Source of the DNA: Streptomyces scopuliridis RB72
GTDB lineage: Bacteria > Actinomycetota > Actinomycetes > Streptomycetales > Streptomycetaceae
Length of the DNA: 64,000 bases
Direction: 5' to 3'
Assembly: GCF_000718095.1 (NCBI RefSeq)
Contig: NZ_JOEI01000027.1
Coordinates: 77,087-141,086 of the forward strand
Shown: piece after piece, positions 7,060 to 16,142 of the stretch
Layout: each line of letters begins with the position of its first letter
Position numbering within the stretch: position 1 is the first letter of the stretch
Notes under the pieces: model-generated
Databases searched by the model: none
Told to the model about the DNA's origin: nothing
What the model saw: only the letters and a program-made list of their open reading frames with translations
Position numbers and translations under genes: made by a program

Positions 7060-9564
7060 TTACGGAGCGCCCCTGTCGTCCAGCTGGTCCAGACGCCGGC
7101 GCAGCGTCTCCGCGTCCCGGCTGCCGCCCGCCTCATAGATCTCGAAGGCCCTGGTCAGCCGCGCGCGCACGGCGTCCTGGCTACCGCCTGTCCGTTCGGT
7201 GAGGTCGGCGAGCCGTAGCAGCGCCTGCGCCTCGTAATGACTCGCGCCCTCCACCCGCAGTGTCTCCGCCGCCTCGCTCAGCACGCGCATCGCTTCGCCG
7301 GCATCGCCCAGATGCTCGTGAACGGCGCCGAGTGCGACCGACGCCCGGGCCGCCATCCGCTGATCGGGCCCGTCCGGCAGGCCCAACAGGTCCCGACGCG
7401 CTCTGCGCAGACTGTTCAACGCCCTGTCGTGATCGCCCGCCGCATCCTGCGCGCACCCCAGGAAGTACGTGGCGATGGCCGCCCCGCGCGGTTCGCCGGC
7501 CTCGATGTTGAGCTCGATCGACTGTCGGTACGCCGCTACCGCCCGGGAAGGATCGAAGCGGTCCCAGTACCGTCCGAAGAACTCCTGGACCGACGCGCGC
7601 AGCGCGGTATGCCCCGAGACATCGGCACACGCGACGGCTGTCTCCAACTCCGTCCGGGCCCGGTCGTCTTCACCGAGGTCCATCAGCGGTCGTGACAGGA
7701 GGCTGCGCAACCGCGCCTCGGCCGCCGGCACCACCGTCGCGGCGGCCGAGGCCGCTCCCAGTTCGAGGGATTCCTTCCAGTCACTCAGATATCTGCGGTG
7801 CAGGAAGAGCACCGTGAACCCCTCCGACAGCGGCCATACCAGGTGGTGGAGGCCGAGTCGGGCGGCCTCGCGCAGGACGGCGAGGATGGTGGCGCGCTCG
7901 GCGTCCAGCCAGTCCAGCGGAGCGGGGCCGCCCTCGGCGGCGAACGGGTCCGGCGCGTCCCGCTCCAGTCCGGCCAGGTCCTCGGCCAGGCCGGCGATCC
8001 TGAGCCGGTCCTTCCTGACGGCCCGGTCGGCGAGGGCGGTGAGGACCAGGTAGTGCGTGATCACCCGTTCCACCAGCGCCCGTTGCGCGCTCTCCGGCTC
8101 CTCCTCGACTGCACGCTCCCGGGCGTGCAGGCGTACGAGGTCATGGAACTGGAAGCGGTTGTCCGTCGTGCGGTCGAGGAGACTCGCCTCTACGAGCTCG
8201 TTCAGCAACGGCTCGGCGGTCGTCATGTCGATGTCGGCGGCGGCCGCGGCGGTGGCCCCGTCGAACGCGCGTCCCGGGAACCACCCCAGGAGCCGGTACA
8301 GCCGGGCCGCGTCATCGGGAAGCCTCCAGTAGGCGAGACCCAGTACAGCGGACATCGAATGTTCCCCCCGTCCCCGTAAAGACATCCCTGCCAGACGGCG
8401 GGTCTCATCGGCCAGTTCGTCGGCCAGGCGGCTCATCGTGAGCCCTCGGCTCGTCGCCAGGCGAGCCGCCACCAGATGCAGCGCCTTCGGCAGACCGGCG
8501 CACAGCTCGACGAGCCGCCCGGCGGCTTCGGGTTCCGCCTCGACGGCCCCCGGGTCACAGCGGTCGGCCAGCAGATCCAGGCCGGCGGCCCTGTCCAGCG
8601 GAGTCAGGGGGATCAGGCGCGCACCGTCCATGGCCAGCTCATCGAGCTTGCCGTTGCCGGTGACCAGCAGGGCACTGCCCGGCCCGTTGGGAACCAGCGA
8701 AGTGACCTGCGCGGGCTGGTTCACATCCTCCAGCACGATCAGAATGCGCCGGCCGGCGGACCGCGACCGGAACAGCCTGACCCGGTCCTCGAACGACGGC
8801 GGGATATACGGGTCGAGCACCCCGAGCGCGGCCAGGCACTGCCGCAGCGCCGCCGACACATCACCGCCCATCAGGTCCCGCTGGTCCCGCAGGGTTCCGA
8901 AGTCGACATGGATCAGCCCGTCGGGGAATCTCTGACGGTTCCGCGCGGCCCATTCGCGGGCCAGAGCCCTCTTGCCGACACCGGGCATTCCGGTGAGCCC
9001 CGCGTATCCGACCCGGGCCGTACCGGCACCGCCCTCACCCAGGTACCCGTCGAGCAGGGCGAGGTCCGCGTCATGATTGATGTACGTGACCGTCAGAGGC
9101 GGCACTTGATCGGGCTTGGTGTCGGGTCCGGACGGAGGCGGTTCCTGGACGTTGAACGTGATGCCGCCATGGAACTGTCCGGCCAGGACGGTCTGCGCGT
9201 TCAGCACACCACCGGTGACGCCGGCGTTCATGGTGACGGCCGGGGGCCCGTCCGCTCCCGGGTTCAGCTCCCTCAACAGGAGCCGCAGCTCCTGCGCCGC
9301 CGCGGGGTCCTCCTGGAGGATGCGGAGCAGCCGGATGAGCAGATCCGCCGCGACGCCGGCCTCGGCGTCCCCATCGTCGGCTTGGCGGGCCGCCGTCAGC
9401 TCCTCCCGGGAGGTTTGAAGTTCCTCATCGGCAGAGTCCTCGTCGCCACCGCGCGCGAAGAAACGCGCCAGGCGTCCCTTCGCCTGAAGCCAGGCGTCGG
9501 AGACCATGAGACCGACCAGCGCCGTCGCACCCGACCCCGCCAGCGCCGCCAACTCGCCTTCCAC
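7060..9564 (-). CDS. STAND NTPase: NB-ARC domain with TPR repeats
   Basis: 834 residues from the GTG at 9564, preceded by AGGGGG; the in-frame extension to 9633 has no such site. The N-terminus has a hydrophobic segment (ALVGLMVSDAW) and a coiled, acidic stretch. A glycine-rich effector-associated motif follows (about 113-140), then NB-ARC: Walker A GMPGVGKRA (192-200, with Arg-Ala after the Lys instead of the usual Thr/Ser), Walker B ILIVLEDV (274-281), sensor LLVTGNG and a GLPKAL motif. The C-terminal half is TPR-like helices. Such ATPases act as signalling or defence switches. There is no SARP DNA-binding domain, so it is not an AfsR-type regulator. Convergent with the glycerophosphotransferase-like gene. 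Confidence 0.85.
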   Translation of the reverse strand: MEGELAALAGSGATALVGLMVSDAWLQAKGRLARFFARGGDEDSADEELQTSREELTAARQADDGDAEAGVAADLLIRLLRILQEDPAAAQELRLLLRELNPGADGPPAVTMNAGVTGGVLNAQTVLAGQFHGGITFNVQEPPPSGPDTKPDQVPPLTVTYINHDADLALLDGYLGEGGAGTARVGYAGLTGMPGVGKRALAREWAARNRQRFPDGLIHVDFGTLRDQRDLMGGDVSAALRQCLAALGVLDPYIPPSFEDRVRLFRSRSAGRRILIVLEDVNQPAQVTSLVPNGPGSALLVTGNGKLDELAMDGARLIPLTPLDRAAGLDLLADRCDPGAVEAEPEAAGRLVELCAGLPKALHLVAARLATSRGLTMSRLADELADETRRLAGMSLRGRGEHSMSAVLGLAYWRLPDDAARLYRLLGWFPGRAFDGATAAAAADIDMTTAEPLLNELVEASLLDRTTDNRFQFHDLVRLHARERAVEEEPESAQRALVERVITHYLVLTALADRAVRKDRLRIAGLAEDLAGLERDAPDPFAAEGGPAPLDWLDAERATILAVLREAARLGLHHLVWPLSEGFTVLFLHRRYLSDWKESLELGAASAAATVVPAAEARLRSLLSRPLMDLGEDDRARTELETAVACADVSGHTALRASVQEFFGRYWDRFDPSRAVAAYRQSIELNIEAGEPRGAAIATYFLGCAQDAAGDHDRALNSLRRARRDLLGLPDGPDQRMAARASVALGAVHEHLGDAGEAMRVLSEAAETLRVEGASHYEAQALLRLADLTERTGGSQDAVRARLTRAFEIYEAGGSRDAETLRRRLDQLDDRGAP

Positions 9565-9717
9565 AGAACCCCCTGTAACGCGTACGCGTACGCGCGATCT
9601 CGTCCAGCCGCTGATCCAGCCGCTGAAATCCACCGTAGAGAGATCACAGACGGTTGGGTAGCCCGACCCACGCCGTGAGGAGCGGTTCTCTCGGCAACGT
9701 ACGAGACGTACGGTGTG

Positions 9718-10590
9718 TCAGCGCACCCGGGGCGGCGGGGGTTTGGCTCCGGTCATGAGGGGCGAGCGGGCCAGTTCCACACAGCCCGCCGCGATCAGGG
9801 CCACCCCGATGAGTTCGGGCAGCAGCCACCAGCCGGAGCGCAGGCTCTCGCCGAAGAGCGTCACCCCGTACGTGATGCTGATCAGCGCGTCGCCAAGGGT
9901 GAGCATCGGCTGGGACGCGACCAACGAGCCGGCCTGGAGGGCGTTCTGGAGCAGGAACAGCGCCCCCACCCCGGCGACCGCCATGCCGTAGAGCTGCCAG
10001 GCGCTCACCAGCGCGAGGACGCCGCCGCCGTTGTCGAGCCGGGACACGGCGTCCTTCATCAGCGCGGCGGTCAGCGCGTATCCGCAGGCGGCGGCGAGCC
10101 CGAGCAGCGCGGCACGGGCGTTGCCGCGCAGCCGCCGTGACCAGATGATCAGCGCGGCCTCGAAGACCCCGGTGACGATCAGGGCCGGGATCCAGCGGTA
10201 CCCGGGGACGCTCTCGCTGCCCCCGCCCGGCGCGGCGGCGGCCATGCCCAGGGCGAGTCCGCAGGTCACCGAGGCCACTCCCCGCCACGCGGACCGGCTC
10301 AGCCGGACGCGGAAGGCACAGCTCGCGATCAGCAGGGTGGCGGGCAGTTCGATGACGAAGATCGGCTGGACCACCGCGATCGGTCCCGTGGCGAGCGCCA
10401 CCGCCTGGCACACCGCGGCCACGACCACCAGCCCGATCCCTGCCAGCCACACCTTCTTCCGCAGCAGGTGCCTGATCAGCGAGAGATGCATCGCCTCGGC
10501 GTCGGGCACGGTGGACGCGGCGCGACGCTGGAGCACCGAGGCGGAGCCGTTGCTGATCGCGGTCAGTACGGCGAACAGGACACTGATCAC
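9718..10590 (-). CDS. DMT-superfamily (EamA-like) membrane transporter
   Basis: 290 residues with about nine or ten hydrophobic spans, starting VISVLFAVLTAISNGSASVL from the GTG at 10590. The first helix with a small-residue motif and the repeated span pattern match DMT/EamA family permeases or the related NIPA-like proteins. Upstream in-frame sequence to 10707 is Arg/Pro-rich and not a plausible N-terminus. Inner-membrane location; substrate unknown. It diverges from the P450 pair across a 298-bp gap in which I see no further gene. Confidence 0.8.
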   Translation of the reverse strand: MISVLFAVLTAISNGSASVLQRRAASTVPDAEAMHLSLIRHLLRKKVWLAGIGLVVVAAVCQAVALATGPIAVVQPIFVIELPATLLIASCAFRVRLSRSAWRGVASVTCGLALGMAAAAPGGGSESVPGYRWIPALIVTGVFEAALIIWSRRLRGNARAALLGLAAACGYALTAALMKDAVSRLDNGGGVLALVSAWQLYGMAVAGVGALFLLQNALQAGSLVASQPMLTLGDALISITYGVTLFGESLRSGWWLLPELIGVALIAAGCVELARSPLMTGAKPPPPRVR

Positions 10591-10888
10591 CGGTCCATCA
10601 TGCGGCTGACGGGTTCCGGAACAGCTCTCATCCCGGCGCGCGCGGTCCGGGCGGGGCCGAACGGGCGACCCCGGCGTGAGACGCGACGCGCGCGCCGAAC
10701 GCGTCAACGGCGTCGTTCACTCAAACGTGCGTCAACCCGCGCACAGGGCATGCCGCGCCGCTGAGCTGGACAGACTCGGCGTGCCGCGCCCGGCGAGCTG
10801 TCGAGACCGGGGCGGTTCACCACCGGCCGCGTCGCCCGGCCGATCCGCCCGTACGTACGTATCCGTCACAGAACAAGGAGTGCAGGAC

Positions 10889-12097
10889 GTGACCACGCTG
10901 CCGGAGGCATCGATGCCGGTACCGGCCTTCGATCCCGCGGACGCCGGCCCACCCTGCGCCTACGCCCGGCTGCGCGAGGAGCAGCCGATCGTCAGAGCCC
11001 TGATGCCCAACGGCGAATCGGGCTGGCTCATCAGCCGCCATGCGGACGTACGCGCCGCCTTCGCCGATCCCCGGCTCATCAGGCCGCTGCTGTCCGCCTG
11101 GCCCCCGCGCGAGGGGGCCGATGCCCCGCCGCCGTGTCTGCCGACGTTCCTGGAGATGACCGGCGAGCACCACAGCCGGGTCCGCCGCAGTGTGCTGCCG
11201 CTGTTCGGCCGGCGTCGCCTGGAGTTCATGGCTCCCAGGATCCGGGCGATGGCGGAGGAACTCGTCGATTCCATGGTGGCCGCGGGGACCGGCGCCGACC
11301 TCGTGGCCGCCTTCACCGAGCCGCTGCCGCTGAGGGTGCTGTGCGGGACGGTGGGCCTGCCGTACGAGGACCGCGACACCTATCTGCCGCACACCCTCAC
11401 GCTCCTGAGCGCGTCCGGCCTGGACATGGAGGACATCCTGGCGGCCCTGTACGCGCTCCAGGACTACGCGTCCGGCCTCATCGCCCGCAGGGAGGGTGCC
11501 GGCGGTGGTGACGACTACATCAGTCTGCTGCTGGCGGAGAGCCGCCGCGCCGGCAGTGAACTGGTGCGCGACGACATCGTCAGCTTCGTGGTCACCATGC
11601 TCATGGCCGGCTACAAGACCAACATCCAGCACCTGGGCAACGCCCTGCTCACGCTGCTCACCCATCCCGACCAGATGCGGCGGCTGCGCGAGCGGCCGGA
11701 CGGCATGGACACGGCGGTGGAGGAACTGCTGCGGTACGTGCCGCTGATGAACGCGATCAACGTCCTGGTGGCGGAGGAGGACTTCACCCTGCACGGCCGG
11801 CACATCCGCGCCGGGGACGCGGTGGTCCCGGTCGTCGCGTCCGCCAACCACGACCCGGCCGCGTTCGACGATCCCGCGCGACTCGACCTCACGCGCAGCC
11901 CCAACCCGCACGTCGCGTTCGGGCACGGCCCGCACTACTGCACCGGTGCTCATCTGACCCGGCTCCAACTGTCCGTCGCCCTGCGGGTGCTGCTGGACCG
12001 CCTGCCCGGCCTCGCCCTCGCCGAACCGGCGGATTCCCTTCCGTGGGACGAGACGACGCCCTTGCGTGCCCCGGCCCGCCTGCCGGTGCGCTGGTGA
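10889..12097 (+). CDS. Cytochrome P450 (first of a coupled pair), atypical I-helix
   Basis: 402 residues from the GTG at 10889, with AAGGAG eight bases upstream. P450 landmarks: HHSRVRR C-helix, ExxR in VEELLRYV (E279-R282), and heme loop FGHGPHYCTG with Cys351 as thiolate ligand. The oxygen-activation motif is unusual: AGYKT (240-244) has Lys where most bacterial P450s have Glu or Asp before the Thr. Soluble, so it needs an external ferredoxin; none is encoded nearby. A second P450 follows at once. Substrate unknown; probably hydroxylation in a small-molecule pathway. Confidence 0.92.
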   Translation: MTTLPEASMPVPAFDPADAGPPCAYARLREEQPIVRALMPNGESGWLISRHADVRAAFADPRLIRPLLSAWPPREGADAPPPCLPTFLEMTGEHHSRVRRSVLPLFGRRRLEFMAPRIRAMAEELVDSMVAAGTGADLVAAFTEPLPLRVLCGTVGLPYEDRDTYLPHTLTLLSASGLDMEDILAALYALQDYASGLIARREGAGGGDDYISLLLAESRRAGSELVRDDIVSFVVTMLMAGYKTNIQHLGNALLTLLTHPDQMRRLRERPDGMDTAVEELLRYVPLMNAINVLVAEEDFTLHGRHIRAGDAVVPVVASANHDPAAFDDPARLDLTRSPNPHVAFGHGPHYCTGAHLTRLQLSVALRVLLDRLPGLALAEPADSLPWDETTPLRAPARLPVRW

Positions 12098-12141
12098 CCC
12101 ATCACCCTTCCGCGACCCGTACGAGAAAGGTCCCGCCGACC

Positions 12142-13338
12142 GTGCCCGCGACCGAAGAAGATCTCCTGCCGCACTACCCCTTCAGCGATCGCGGCGACCG
12201 GCTCGCGCCCGAGCTGCGCGACCTCCAGCGCCGGTGCCCCGTGGCCAGGGTGCGGACGAACGCCGGCGGCGAGGCGTGGCTCGTCACCGGCTACGAGCCG
12301 GCCCAGCACGTCCTGCGGGAGCGGAAGTTCGCCCGGTCCGCGCTCGCCGGTCCTGATGGCCCCACTCAGGACGCCCCGATCCTGGCCCCCGAGCTGCTGG
12401 ACGCCATGGGTTATCTCCAGCGCGCCGGGCTGCGCGACGAGGTGCTGAAGGCCCTCGGCCGGGCCCAGCCCTGCCTCCCCGCCGAGTGGGTCGCCCAGGT
12501 CACCCGGGAAGGGCTGGACGCCATGGTGGAGGCCGGGGGCCCGGGCGATCTCCAGCACCACTTCGCCGAATGGGTCGCCGCGCGGTGCATGTGCCGCACC
12601 CTCGGTCTGCCCTTCGAGGACCGGCACTGGCTCGCCGAACGTGCCGACCTCGACCTGACCATGGTGACGCCCACGAACGAGGAGCTGGCCCGCAACTGGG
12701 AAGAGCTCCGGCTGTACATGCACCAGCACATCACCGCCCGTCCCGCCGAGCCGCGCGGGCTGCTGGACCGCCTCGCCGACCTCAACGACCGCCGACGCGG
12801 CCTGGACGACAAGCAGCTCTCCAACATCGCGGCCCTCCTCTTCGTCACCAGCTACGAGGACTTCGCCAGCTTCCTCGGCGTGGCGGCCGTCCATCTCCTC
12901 CAGTACCCCGAGGTGATCGACGGCCTGCGCGCCCGTCCGGACACGATGCCGCAGTGCGTCGAGGAGCTGCTGCGCCACGGGGTCGTGCTGGGCAACGCCA
13001 TCCCCCGCTTCGTCACCCAGGACGACAAACTCGGCGACGTGTCCGTGAAGGAGGGGGATCTGATCCTGCTCTCCCTCGACGCGGTCAACTACGACCCCGA
13101 CGCCTTTCCCCGTCCCGGCAGCTTCGATCCCGCCCGCTCGCCAAATCCCCATCTGCGCTTCGGCTATGGACGCCACCACTGCCCGGGCGCCCATCTCGTC
13201 CGCCGTCAGTCCGAGACCGCGTTCGCCACGCTCCTGGAGCACCTTCCCGGCATCCGCCTCGCGGTCCCCGCCGACGAAGTCCCCTGGGTGCCCAACAGGA
13301 TGGCCATCATGCCCGCCGCCGTGCCCGTCATGTGGTGA
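12142..13338 (+). CDS. Cytochrome P450 (second of the pair), divergent oxygen- and propionate-binding motifs
   Basis: 398 residues from GTG 12142 (AGAAAGG upstream); the protein begins like other P450s, PATEEDLLPHYPF. An alternative GTG at 12094 overlaps the first P450's stop as GTGA and would give translational coupling with a 16-residue Arg-rich extension. The heme loop is FGYGRHHCPG (Cys347) and ExxR is EELLR (275-278). Two usual motifs are changed: the I-helix reads VTSYEDFAS instead of AGxET, and the C-helix region reads QRAGLRDEVLK without the usual HxxxR. It may work with the first P450 or do non-standard chemistry. No redox partner is adjacent. Confidence 0.9.
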   Translation: MPATEEDLLPHYPFSDRGDRLAPELRDLQRRCPVARVRTNAGGEAWLVTGYEPAQHVLRERKFARSALAGPDGPTQDAPILAPELLDAMGYLQRAGLRDEVLKALGRAQPCLPAEWVAQVTREGLDAMVEAGGPGDLQHHFAEWVAARCMCRTLGLPFEDRHWLAERADLDLTMVTPTNEELARNWEELRLYMHQHITARPAEPRGLLDRLADLNDRRRGLDDKQLSNIAALLFVTSYEDFASFLGVAAVHLLQYPEVIDGLRARPDTMPQCVEELLRHGVVLGNAIPRFVTQDDKLGDVSVKEGDLILLSLDAVNYDPDAFPRPGSFDPARSPNPHLRFGYGRHHCPGAHLVRRQSETAFATLLEHLPGIRLAVPADEVPWVPNRMAIMPAAVPVMW

Positions 13339-13378
13339 CAGTCCGCCCACTGCACCCGCCCACTACACTCACGGTCCC

Positions 13379-14311
13379 GTGGCACACAGACACCGCACCC
13401 CGCCGCCCTCGCCCCTCCCCCAGCGGGACGGCATCGATCCCGTCCGGCTGCGGCTGCCGCCGGACGAGGCCGGGGCGTGGCCGACCGTACGGGATCATCT
13501 GGTCGCGCGGTTCGGGGATGCCATCGGGGCCGGGCGGGTCGACTCGATGCTGCGGGAGGGGCGGTTCGTCGGGGTGGACGGGCCGGTGGGGGCGGCGGAG
13601 CCGTATGCCGCCGGGCGGTACGTGTGGTTCCACCGGGACTTCGCCGCCGAGGAGCCGGTGCCGTTCGGGATCGGGATCGTGTACCGCGACGAGCGGATCG
13701 TCGTCGCCGACAAGCCGCACTTCCTGGCCACCACCCCGCGCGGACGGCATATCACCGAGACCGCGCTGGCGCGGCTGCGGCGGGATCTCGGGCTGCCCGA
13801 GTTGCAGCCCGCGCACCGGCTCGACCGGCTCACCGCCGGGCTCACGCTCTTTGTCGTACGGGCCGGGGACCGGGGCGCGTACCAGACGCTGTTCCGGGAC
13901 CGGCTGGTGCGCAAGGAGTACGAGGCGGTCGCGCCGTACGATCCCGCCGTGGCGCTGCCGGTGACCGTGCGCGGCCGGATCGAGAAGGAGCGTGGAGTGC
14001 TGGCCGCTCGGGAGGTCCCTGGCGAGCCGAATGCCGAGAGCCGGATCGAACTGGTGGAGCGGCGGGGCGGGTTCGGCCGGTACCGGCTGCTGCCGGCCAC
14101 CGGCCGAACCCATCAGCTGCGGGTCCATATGAACCGTCTGGGGCTGCCGATCCTGAACGATCCGGTGTATCCCGTTGTCCGGGCGGAAGGCCCTGACGCC
14201 TACGAATCGCCGCTCCAACTCCTCGCGAAGGTACTGGAGTTCACCGATCCGGTGACGGGCGAGCCGTACCGGTTCGAGAGCCGGCTCACCCTGTCTCAGT
14301 GGCCGCGCTGA
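13379..14311 (+). CDS. RluA-family RNA pseudouridine synthase
   Basis: 310 residues from GTG 13379. The catalytic motif AHRLDRLTAGLTLFV contains the Asp that attacks uridine. Other family blocks are IVYRDERIVVADKP, VRKEYEAVAPYD and LLPATGRTHQLRVHMNRLG. These enzymes isomerise specific uridines in rRNA or tRNA. The N-terminal part (about 1-95) is a short extra domain in place of a classical S4 domain. No convincing ribosome site is visible, so the start is less certain than the body. The last 16 bp overlap the convergent metallo-hydrolase gene. Confidence 0.9.
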   Translation: MAHRHRTPPPSPLPQRDGIDPVRLRLPPDEAGAWPTVRDHLVARFGDAIGAGRVDSMLREGRFVGVDGPVGAAEPYAAGRYVWFHRDFAAEEPVPFGIGIVYRDERIVVADKPHFLATTPRGRHITETALARLRRDLGLPELQPAHRLDRLTAGLTLFVVRAGDRGAYQTLFRDRLVRKEYEAVAPYDPAVALPVTVRGRIEKERGVLAAREVPGEPNAESRIELVERRGGFGRYRLLPATGRTHQLRVHMNRLGLPILNDPVYPVVRAEGPDAYESPLQLLAKVLEFTDPVTGEPYRFESRLTLSQWPR

Positions 14312-14925
14312 ATCCACTCCGCCAGCTGGGGCGCCTCGGCGCCGATGGTGGTCGTATCGCCGTGTCCCGTACGGACCACCGTCTCCGGCGGCAGACCGAG
14401 CAGCCGGTCGCGGATCGAGTCGATGATCGTCGGGAAGTGCGAGAACGACCGGCCGGTGGCGCCGGGGCCGCCCTGGAAGAGCGTGTCGCCGGTGAAGACC
14501 GATGACAGCTCGGGGGCGTACAGGCAGACCGCGCCTGGGGCGTGCCCTGGGGTGTGGAGCACGGTCAGGGTGGTGCCCGCGACCGTGAGCGTGGAGCCGT
14601 CGGTCAGCTCGCCGTCCGGGATCTGCTCGGGGTACGTCTGCTTCCAGAGCGGCAGATCGTCGTGGTGCAGCAGCACGGGCGCGCCGGTGGCGGCGGCGAG
14701 GGCCGGCGCGGCGTCGATGTGGTCGTTGTGCGCGTGGGTGCAGACGATGGCGCGCAGCGTCCGGCCGCCGAGCGCGTCCTCGATGGCCGCGGCGTCATGG
14801 GCGGCGTCGATGACGATCGCCTCGGAGTCGTCGCCGACGATCCAGACATTGTTGTCGACGTCCCAGGTGCCGCCGTCGAGGGAGAAGGTGCCGGAGGTGA
14901 CGAGATGGTCGATGCGGACGGTCAT
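14296..14925 (-). CDS. Metallo-beta-lactamase fold hydrolase of the mycothiol/formaldehyde pathway
   Basis: 209 residues. The zinc motif is THAHNDH, with the later ligands in LHTPGHAPG, FTGDTLF and RTGHGDTT, a glyoxalase II-like arrangement. Its ATG shares one base with the stop of the upstream mscR gene (TGATG), so the two are translationally coupled. In mycobacteria the mscR homologue has the same kind of neighbour (adhE2 with Rv2260), which suggests hydrolysis of the S-formylmycothiol thioester made by MscR. That role is inferred from context and fold. Confidence 0.88.
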   Translation of the reverse strand: MTVRIDHLVTSGTFSLDGGTWDVDNNVWIVGDDSEAIVIDAAHDAAAIEDALGGRTLRAIVCTHAHNDHIDAAPALAAATGAPVLLHHDDLPLWKQTYPEQIPDGELTDGSTLTVAGTTLTVLHTPGHAPGAVCLYAPELSSVFTGDTLFQGGPGATGRSFSHFPTIIDSIRDRLLGLPPETVVRTGHGDTTTIGAEAPQLAEWIQRGH

Positions 14926-16010
14926 CAGAACACCACCACGGAACGCAGGACATCGCCTTCGTGCATCCGGGCGAACGCCTTCTCGACATCGCCGAGTCCG
15001 ATGGTCTCGGTGACGAACGCGCCGAGGTCGATCCGGCCCTGCTGGTGCAGGTCGATGAGCATCGGGAAGTCGCGGGACGGCAGACAGTCGCCGTACCAGG
15101 AGGACTTGAGGGAGCCGCCGCGGCCGAAGACGTCGATCAGCGACAGTTCGAGCGTCATCTCGGGGGTGGGGACACCGACCAGGACGACCGTCCCGGCCAG
15201 ATCGCGGGCGTAGAAGGCCTGCTTGTACGTCTCCGGGCGGCCGACCGCCTCGATGACGACATCCGCGCCGAACCCGCCGGTCAGTTCGCGGATCGCCTCG
15301 ACGGGGTCGGTGGAGCGGGAGTTGACGGTGTGGGTGGCGCCCATCGACTTCGCCGTCTCCAGCTTGCGGTCGTCGATGTCGACGGCGATGATCCGGGCCG
15401 CGCCCGCGAGGCGCGCGCCGACGATCGCCGCGTCACCGACACCACCGCAGCCGATGACCGCGACCGAGTCGCCGCGGCCGACCTGGCCGGTGTTGATCGC
15501 GGCGCCGATGCCCGCCATCACACCGCAGCCGAGCAGCCCGGCGACGGCCGGGGAGACGCTCGGGTCGACCTTGGTGCACTGGCCCGCCGCGACGAGGGTC
15601 TTCTCGGCGAAGGCGCCGATGCCGAGCGCCGGGGAGAGCTCCGTGCCGTCGGTCAGTGTCATCTTCTGGGCGGCGTTGTGGGTGTTGAAGCAGTACTGGG
15701 GCCGTCCGCGCAGACAGGCCCGGCAGTTCCCGCACACCGCACGCCAGTTGAGGATCACGAAGTCGCCGGGCGCGACATCGGTGACTCCCTCGCCGACCGA
15801 CTCGACCACGCCCGCGGCCTCATGGCCGAGGAGGAAGGGGAAGTCGTCGTTGATGCCGCCCTGCTTGTAGTGCAGATCCGTGTGGCAGACGCCGCACGCC
15901 TGCACCTTCACCACGGCCTCGCCGGGACCGGGGTCCGGTACGACGATCGTCTCGACCCGCACCGGCTCGTTCTTGCCGGGGGCGACGACCCCCTGCACCT
16001 GCTGCGCCAT
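14925..16010 (-). CDS. mscR: S-(hydroxymethyl)mycothiol dehydrogenase (mycothiol-dependent formaldehyde dehydrogenase)
   Basis: 361 residues, a class III-type zinc alcohol dehydrogenase. Catalytic zinc ligands are in [10 protein letters not shown] and GHEAAGVVE. The structural zinc lobe is [15 protein letters not shown]. The Rossmann motif is [13 protein letters not shown]. The NWRAVCGNC and YCFNTHNA segments are typical of the MscR/AdhE2 group. It oxidises the spontaneous formaldehyde-mycothiol adduct with NAD and also acts as a nitrosothiol reductase in the family. Cytoplasmic. It heads a two-gene operon with the metallo-hydrolase, and the ATG at 16010 follows an AGG-rich leader. Confidence 0.92.
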   Translation of the reverse strand: MAQQVQGVVAPGKNEPVRVETIVVPDPGPGEAVVKVQACGVCHTDLHYKQGGINDDFPFLLGHEAAGVVESVGEGVTDVAPGDFVILNWRAVCGNCRACLRGRPQYCFNTHNAAQKMTLTDGTELSPALGIGAFAEKTLVAAGQCTKVDPSVSPAVAGLLGCGVMAGIGAAINTGQVGRGDSVAVIGCGGVGDAAIVGARLAGAARIIAVDIDDRKLETAKSMGATHTVNSRSTDPVEAIRELTGGFGADVVIEAVGRPETYKQAFYARDLAGTVVLVGVPTPEMTLELSLIDVFGRGGSLKSSWYGDCLPSRDFPMLIDLHQQGRIDLGAFVTETIGLGDVEKAFARMHEGDVLRSVVVF

Positions 16011-16142
16011 TGCCAGGACCTGCCTTTCCTCACACCGTCACACGCTCGGACGCTCACACACCGAACGTTCCGTCATCCCCCACTATCCCGTGCCGAAGCG
16101 CCCTCCCGTGCCGCAGCGCGCGCGGTCGCGGGCAGGTGCGTG

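Noticed and set aside
7060..9564. AfsR/SARP pathway regulator
   Set aside because: NB-ARC and TPR parts are present, but there is no N-terminal SARP DNA-binding domain.
10591..10888. Extra coding sequence upstream of the first P450 in the same frame
   Set aside because: Arg-rich, no domain, and the GTG at 10889 has a clear AAGGAG site.
10889..13338. Conservon (cvn) or cyclodipeptide oxidase cluster around the P450 pair
   Set aside because: No histidine-kinase-like, roadblock, DUF742 or GTPase genes and no cyclodipeptide synthase nearby.
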